DNA from: Membranipora membranacea
Lineage: Eukaryota > Bryozoa > Gymnolaemata > Cheilostomatida > Membraniporidae
Assembly: GCA_914767715.1 (NCBI GenBank)
Contig: OU612075.1
Coordinates: 22,878,001-22,942,000, forward strand
Reading direction: 5' to 3'
Length of the DNA stretch: 64,000 nt
The notes beneath the pieces are model-generated. The model was not told the origin of the DNA, made no database searches, and worked only from the letters and a program-made list of their open reading frames with translations. Each line of letters opens with the position of its first letter. The stretch's first letter is position 1. The translations under genes were made by a program, and so were the position numbers. This document shows positions 60,501 through 64,000 of the stretch, piece by piece.

Positions 60501-63500
60501 TGCCATTAGTCCATACAGTATTGTCTGCAAAGTGTCCACTTAAAAGGTTTGTAATTGTCTCCCTTTCCAGCTCAGTCTCGAAGGTGACAGGATGTCCACC
60601 AGAATTAGCGTAACATGTCAGCTTCACATCATTATGCTTATATCTGGTATCTACTCCGATCCAGGAATAACAGCTGCACTCATATAAGCATGTGTATGGT
60701 GGTACTGTAAATAAACCCAACATGCACATGATAGAGTAAGGCGATGTTAGTATGATGTGTAAGACCCAAACTCTATATTTGTTTGATTGAAAACGAAGGT
60801 CCGGGATCGTATGCTGGATCCATAAGAAGAGCATACTAGTTATACCTCCCGCCTGTCGACCAATATCAACATCATAGGAAGTTTCTGAATCAACTTCTTA
60901 AGCATATCTTGAGGACATTACAGCCTTATTCTGTTGGGTATAAACTCAATATGGATGCCCCTCTCACCGAGCATGTCAGAGATATGTTTAGGATCTGTGA
61001 CTTTACTTCGGTAGTCACTTACACTGGCACACCTGATTCTCAGAGCAGTCTGTCTGCTCAGAGTTAGAGGTACCGTTAAATTTGTGTAGACAAGCCATCA
61101 GAGATCCATCTATGCATGACCTTGTTCTAGTGCGAGATCCAGGACCACAAGATGTAGAGCACGGGCCGGCCACCCATTCACCCCATACAGGTTCCACTGT
61201 AAGAATCAACGAAAAATACAATTCAATTCAATGCAATATAATATATAATAATGTCCCAATAACTATAAAGAGCACAGACCCTACGGAATATAAATGGTTA
61301 TTGTGATTAAAATATCAATCAACTACCAAGAATGCTCCTAACACAGATTCAGAAGAAGTTGCAGTAAAAACAGCATGCTAAGATGCTTATGTGTACAGAC
61401 AATCTTTAGAGGACTTGTGTCATTGATGGATCCCAATATCAAAATTAACCATATATCTGTCGAGCTGCCGAGCTGCTGAGCTGCCGAGATACTGTTCGTG
61501 AAAATCTCAACAAATTATATCCAAATTGTTCTAATCTATTCAAATTCAGTAGCTCAGCAGCTTTCAAACGGTATATGATATGCTGTTGTATGGATAAGAT
61601 AATAGGTCATGATAACAATGCTCCCGATGTAAATTTAAATTTCATATGCATGACCATTTTGAGGGATCGAACAGACACACACAGATTGGTTGCATTTGTA
61701 TAGACAGTTTTATGAGCTCTTATTTATGCCTCAATTCGGAGTTGTCCTCTCTCCAGTTTGGTACTTTTAACCTATGCCGCATAGGAAAAACCTACTGAAA
61801 GAGGGTTATATTGAAAACCGCTTATGTTAGGAAAAAAATGATTTTTGATTCAGAGTCTGCACCATTGAAAACCCTGTGAGACAGGGCTTCCAAATCATTG
61901 GAGGCTTGAATGTTGATCAATCTTAATTTTATTGACGAAACTCATGAAAGATTCCGCCAAATTGTCCGCAAAACAGGCAGAAAATGCTATAATTGACTAT
62001 CCAAATACTAAAATTATTTTCCAAACTATGTCCATATGAGTTTTCAATGTTGCAGATTCTGAATCAAAAATAATTTTTATCCTATTATAAGCGGTTTTCA
62101 AGATAACCCTCTTTTCAGCACGTTTTTCCTATGCGGCGTGGGTTAAAAGTAGCAAACTGGAGAGAGGACAACTCCAGATTGAGGCCAAAATCAGAGCTCA
62201 GAAAACTGTCCATTTCAAACTCGAAACCCCGCTTAATGATGTTAAAGTTTTAATACCTGACTCGACTACATACATGTTATTATTGACCTGATCTCACAAG
62301 GAATTCTAATGAGTGAGTGATTCTCATTACCACAAGCAATCACTTACGGATACAGAAGTCAGTGACACAGGGAAGGATAACTTGTCTCTCTCCAGTACAT
62401 GACATGTAACCGACAGATGTCCACATATACTGACATGGTATACTGTAGGTTAGTGTCTGAGTAAGTGGATTACAGCATGTCTTACTTACTGACTCGCCGT
62501 CCACAGTCAGTCTGGTCTGTTCAGATGCAAAGAAAAGTTGTATTTATGCAGGAAAAGTTTGATTCTGGCCATGATATTCAAGCAAAATTGGACAATGAAT
62601 GCTGAGCTGGGGAGATGGTGAATCAGTTCCCCTGATTACACCCGGGATGTTAATTTGACAGTTAATTCTAGCCTTATATTTTAGACAAACCTGCTGACTT
62701 CATAGTCATAAAATTCTGTTGAAGTGATAAGTGTAACTATAGCAATGTTCCGAGTGAATGACGATACATGGCTTGGAAAGCTGATTACAGTTTGATATGA
62801 TAGACTCACAGGTAATGCTAACTCACAGATGGCGATGCTTTTTTGAGCTGATCTCTTGGGTTGTTTATATGATAGTACTAGTCTTGTAGTCACAGCTGAG
62901 GACTGATACACTGAGCAGGAGTTAGTAAATATACCAGGTCCGGTCAGCTCACGTGATGAGTCTGTGTAACAAACGATAAGCTGGTATTAGCAGGTCAGCT
63001 TGAGCTACTCAAATAGTAACTGACCAAGTGTGACGCAAAAAGTCAAATATACGCCTAATATTACATATGACTATGGCTAATACTTTGTATAAAACATGGC
63101 TTATACTAATATTGCTGTGGATTATGATGCTGGAGAACCTGAAGTAAAGTGATCATCATGGGGTTAGGGGGTAAAAATCTCAAGTTTGTCTCTGTCCTTA
63201 GACTGAGAAATAACAGTGCCTTAAGGGCACGGCCGCCATATTCGGCGCCAAGTTGCTCTCAGTTTGCAGGCAGGTTGGAGCACACCTGGGGCGTCAATTG
63301 AGCCCAGTAGTTGCTAGACTGCAGCAGGACTGACCTAAGACCTCCAACACTTGCGCATGTAGAGGGCAGGCACTCGAACCAACTGAGCTACCTCCTACTC
63401 CAAGATGTATATGTCATTATTATTACACAAAGTATTGGATATTATTACCGTGAGTTATACATGATGTATCCGATATGATCGCTGCGTTAGGCGGATACAC

Positions 63501-63596
63501 AGTCGGATCTAGTACAGCCACAAAGTGATAAACATACAGTGAGCTCATCGTTGGCTGTATCTCGAGAATCAGAGATAAAGTCTCACTCGTCTGGCA
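40925..63596 (-). CDS. Giant modular receptor (TSP1, C-type lectin, CCP, RPTP-like stalk), 5' end outside window
   Basis: Thirty-two exons join in phase with GT-AG borders to 1,668 codons ending at TGA 40925-40927. Order on the minus strand: an unassigned Cys-containing region (63596-62348), TSP1 (61196-61023), C-type lectin (60704-59622), TSP1-like (56288-56136), Cys-rich linker (55907-55390), CCP (55188-54974), C-type lectin (54672-53563), TSP1 (53161-53012), six CCPs (52717-49670), membrane-proximal region (46325-43115), transmembrane and tail (42582-40925). The upstream start is missing: the first exon seen opens in phase 0 after an acceptor. The design is that of a surface recognition or adhesion receptor; ligand and signalling are unknown. 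Most extracellular borders are phase 1, the pattern of shuffled modules. The join of 56136 to 55907 is the least certain, since a possible extra exon near 56085-56015 did not fit the phase. Confidence 0.88.
43826..44087 (-). mobile_element. tRNA-derived SINE, copy 2 (complete, in receptor intron)
   Basis: Reverse complement begins GGAGGTGGCTCAGTTGGTTT (A box) with B box GGGTTCAAATCCCACTGCAG, then the body AGGTGTGCTCCGACCTGCCT and GCATGCCTCGGGATGGGCGA, and a tail of TTTTAATCAACC repeats. It ends about 10 bases upstream of the acceptor of the receptor exon that starts at 43817. It is tRNA-like but not a tRNA gene, because the acceptor stem is not closed. Confidence 0.92.
44726..44890 (-). repeat. 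48-bp repeat carrying an exon start and its acceptor
   Basis: Four starts of CTCCTA(A/C)AATACAATACAA at 44726, 44774, 44822 and 44870. On the coding strand each unit reads TTGTATTGTAG followed by GAGACTGAGTGT, a copy of the real acceptor and first bases (GAGGCTGAGTGT) of the exon starting at 44728. Confidence 0.9.
45439..45652 (-). repeat. 31-bp repeat carrying an exon end and its donor
   Basis: Seven starts of CTCTACTCACATATAGTGTA at exact 31-base spacing from 45439 to 45625. On the coding strand each unit contains TACACTATAT then GTGAGTAGAG: the end of the receptor exon finishing at 45635 and its donor. Only the most upstream copy is joined to the open exon. Confidence 0.93.
46769..46830. 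repeat. Dispersed TAGCCTGTCT repeat with poly-G core
   Basis: TAGCCTGTCTCGACAAGCTT, then TTTTCGG, a run of G broken by one T, then AACAAAGCTTGTC as the partial inverse. Shares TTCGGTGGGGGGAGG with the copy at 12629-12660. Confidence 0.7.
46854..47013. mobile_element. 160-bp foldback element
   Basis: Near-perfect hairpin: ACTTCCGAGCAGCCGATATT from 46854 and its complement ending at 47013, arms of about 77 bases around CATTCC. It includes TTGCGATCGAGAAGATAACT and the mirror image. Shadow ORFs run through both strands. Confidence 0.85.
47215..48543 (-). repeat. 62-bp satellite made of a CCP exon end plus donor, main block
   Basis: About 21 tandem units. On the coding strand each reads AATGGTACCACTAACCCACA, then TTGTACTAATATTCCTATCT, AT and GTAAGTCTCC or GTGAGTCTCC, then a C-rich linker. 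The first 42 bases copy the end of the CCP exon 49801-49670 (NGTTNPHCTNIPIY) and the rest copies its donor and intron start. Units with GTAAGT and GTGAGT often alternate, suggesting a dimeric higher-order unit in part of the array. No unit contains an acceptor. Confidence 0.95.
48549..49355. mobile_element. Solo-LTR-like insertion inside the satellite
   Basis: An 807-base segment begins TGTAGTG and ends GTTACA (TG...CA ends) and is flanked by CTTAC on both sides (48544-48548 and 49356-49360). The CTTAC belongs to the satellite unit, so this is a clean insertion with a 5-bp target duplication. It has only short ORFs and an AATAAA near its end (about 49296). Those features fit a solo LTR of an LTR retrotransposon; a non-autonomous DNA element cannot be excluded. 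Confidence 0.75.
49361..49690 (-). repeat. 62-bp satellite, block next to the source exon
   Basis: About five further units between the solo LTR and the source exon. The exon end at 49670 is itself the final unit, showing the direction of amplification (into the downstream intron). Confidence 0.95.
49923..50352 (-). mobile_element. MITE family A, copy 2 (partly deleted)
   Basis: Ends CACAGTTTTCTGAGCTC and GAGCTCAGAAAACTGTC. Relative to copies 1 and 3 it lacks about 75 bases of the left arm after CATAATGAATAGG. It lies in the intron within the split CCP domain. Confidence 0.88.
51960..52034. repeat. 31-bp tandem repeat, about 2.5 copies
   Basis: Units containing ACTAGCAAGTGGGTATCCTG in a receptor intron. 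Confidence 0.9.
53012..53161 (-). other. Receptor block: TSP1 domain
   Basis: A single phase-1 exon with GWNGWTEWTACD, RRRTRRCNLP and CGGEECPG: the WxxW core and basic RxRxR layer of a thrombospondin type 1 repeat. Confidence 0.88.
53563..54672 (-). other. Receptor block: second C-type lectin domain
   Basis: Exons 54672-54561, 54233-54120, 53748-53563. Order: DICYTLIGSLHTAAEASHQC, SLISITSRVEN, WIGAVRGDNDAVWTSG, then GEIRWSQTDG and ELCDTAKEFMC. The fold-defining cysteines and WIG motif are kept. Canonical EPN/QPD and WND sugar-binding motifs are not present, so calcium-dependent sugar binding is doubtful. Confidence 0.88.
54424..54525. repeat. 17-bp tandem repeat
   Basis: About six copies of GTGTGACCAGTGAGGGC in the intron between two C-type lectin exons. 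Confidence 0.93.
54974..55907 (-). other. Receptor block: Cys-rich linker and first CCP
   Basis: Exons 55907-55794 (YYESADYIQEEETTSCCTTE), 55530-55390 (FKCVKGRAYRDWAIVRESQC) and 55188-54974. The last is a CCP (YLHCDEPD, VIVISCKRKYSL, EEGKWTPDP, LPAC). The first two I cannot assign to a family. Confidence 0.8.
56136..56288 (-). other. Receptor block: TSP1-like exon
   Basis: HWTEWRLIRSCDG and SQIRSRECILNTTSCNALPC give the W-x-x-W and R-x-R-x-C layers of a divergent TSP1 repeat. The donor used (GTAATA after 56136) was chosen because it keeps phase; other donors are possible. Confidence 0.65.
56295..56728. repeat. 30-bp minisatellite abutting an acceptor
   Basis: About 14 units of 30 bases, core CTATGACATCACAGAGGTCA. 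It begins a few bases from the acceptor of the receptor exon at 56288, and the last 25 bases of that intron are a variant unit. Being a multiple of three it yields decapeptide shadow ORFs on both strands. Confidence 0.95.
56960..59395 (+). mobile_element. Decayed LINE with endonuclease and reverse transcriptase
   Basis: Inserted in a receptor intron on the opposite strand. Endonuclease motifs appear first: IISCIYHPPGSD and FLITGDFNRLDVTSILQQFG. Reverse transcriptase follows: YRSISHLFHLGKLAEQVI, LDFSKAFDRLQHNVLLSKMI, and YADDTTIY near 58615. Stops and frameshifts are frequent (for example after SRILVGTPRALN at 58553), so it is inactive. The C-terminal part ends near 59340. Structure fits a CR1/Jockey-group element, nearly full ORF2 length. 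Confidence 0.9.
59622..60704 (-). other. Receptor block: first C-type lectin domain
   Basis: Exons 60704-60501, 60042-59993, 59781-59622 encode CYSWIGVDTRYKHNDVKLTC, TVWTNG, GEIIWVSASGQ and TEHGVFCEKD. Divergent, without EPN/QPD and WND sugar-binding motifs. Confidence 0.75.
61023..61196 (-). other. Receptor block: TSP1 domain
   Basis: Phase-1 exon with VWGEWVAGPCSTSCGPGSRT then RTRSC and the closing cysteines: a canonical thrombospondin type 1 repeat with the CSxSCG motif. Confidence 0.93.
61703..62210 (-). mobile_element. MITE family A, copy 3 (508 bp)
   Basis: Starts GACAGTTTTATGAGCTC, ends GAGCTCAGAAAACTGTC. The internal order (CACCATTGAAAACCCTGTGA on the left, CCATATGAGTTTTCAATGTT on the right) is reversed relative to copy 1. 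It lies in the intron before the TSP1 exon at 61196. Confidence 0.92.
62348..63596 (-). other. Receptor block: N-terminal exons of unknown fold
   Basis: Exons 63596-63449, 62961-62810 and 62516-62348 in consistent phase. Sequence includes LILEIQPTMSSLYVYHFVAV, GIFTNSCSVYQSS and KTCCNP...SIPCQYMWTS. I do not recognise the domain. The middle exon has two donors, GTGAGT after 62827 and GTGAGT after 62810; only the second keeps the frame into the next exon. Confidence 0.7.
63205..63398 (-). mobile_element. tRNA-derived SINE, copy 3 (diverged)
   Basis: Reverse complement begins GGAGGTAGCTCAGTTGGTTC with A-box sequence, and the body shares AGGTGTGCTCCAACCTGCCT and AACTTGGCGCCGAATATGGC. The B box is decayed. 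It lies in a receptor intron between 63449 and 62961. Confidence 0.8.
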
Positions 63597-64000
63597 CTAC
63601 AACAAATAAGTATCACCACATGGCTTATGGTGCGGTATAATTGATTTCAACCTAGCTAAATGAACTTATGTTTTGATACATGTGTTTTTACTATTCCTGT
63701 TTTTAGATGAATTGTAGCCTATGTGTTGACACTGATTGACTGGTGGATAGTAGGAGCCAGCTAGATTAAGTCAAACACATTGGCTAGATAAATGGTTAGT
63801 CAACGGACAGATCCCAAAAAAGTTTCTTTGATTTTTATGCCGCGGGATATTTCGAGGGCACCAAAAAATTAGTGTGATTTGGTTACACTGTAGACGAGGA
63901 CTTTTTTTTCGTTTTTCAGATTCACTCAAAAAAAGTACAGAGGCTAGATTTACATGCTTGCTTCACTTCCTGAAAGTCTCAAAACTAAAACTTAAATATT

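Noticed and set aside
9-64000. CRISPR arrays
   Set aside because: Several direct-repeat arrays exist, but all are head-to-tail minisatellites without unique spacers, in a eukaryotic sequence.

Overview
This is a eukaryotic, animal-type window: GT-AG introns, multi-exon genes whose exon phases join without error, modular extracellular domains (SUEL lectin, C-type lectin, thrombospondin type 1, sushi/CCP), AT-rich introns, and many transposon remnants and minisatellites. The lectin/CCP/TSP1 receptor content, CR1-like LINE remnants and tRNA-SINEs suggest an invertebrate, possibly a sponge or another early-diverging metazoan. That placement is inference; nothing in the window fixes the species.

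Layout. 1976-4307 (+): the 3' exons of a family-31 beta-1,3-glycosyltransferase, with one in-frame TAA, followed at 7302-7640 by a decayed second copy of its last exon. 4.5-16 kb: a repeat-rich stretch with a 507-bp MITE, a 17-bp minisatellite, a LINE fragment, and a 4-kb nested palindromic structure built from satellites. 16490-19145 (-): a complete six-exon gene for a one-pass membrane SUEL lectin with an NPxY tail. 20-26.5 kb: a SINE, two LINE 3' ends, otherwise no recognised gene. 27451-32032 (+): a complete nine-exon gene for an RRM RNA-binding protein. 33-38.3 kb: a 1.4-kb DNA transposon, a 10-bp satellite and an RTE-like LINE fragment. 38833-39738 (+): a multipass membrane ORF broken by two stops. 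40925-63596 (-): at least 32 exons of one very large receptor, open at its 5' end.

The large receptor reads, N to C: unknown cysteine-containing region, TSP1, C-type lectin, TSP1-like, cysteine-rich linker, CCP, C-type lectin, TSP1, six CCPs, a receptor-phosphatase-like membrane-proximal region, a transmembrane helix and a basic tail with no catalytic domain. It and the SUEL receptor look like cell-surface recognition proteins.

The most unusual feature is a recurring relation between minisatellites and splice sites. In at least four places a tandem array unit contains the end of a real exon plus its splice donor or acceptor (29.1 kb, 44.7 kb, 45.4 kb, 47.2-49.7 kb); a two-copy case is at 2.1 kb. 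The largest array carries about 27 copies of a CCP exon end with its donor and is itself interrupted by an 807-bp solo-LTR-like insertion with a 5-bp target duplication.
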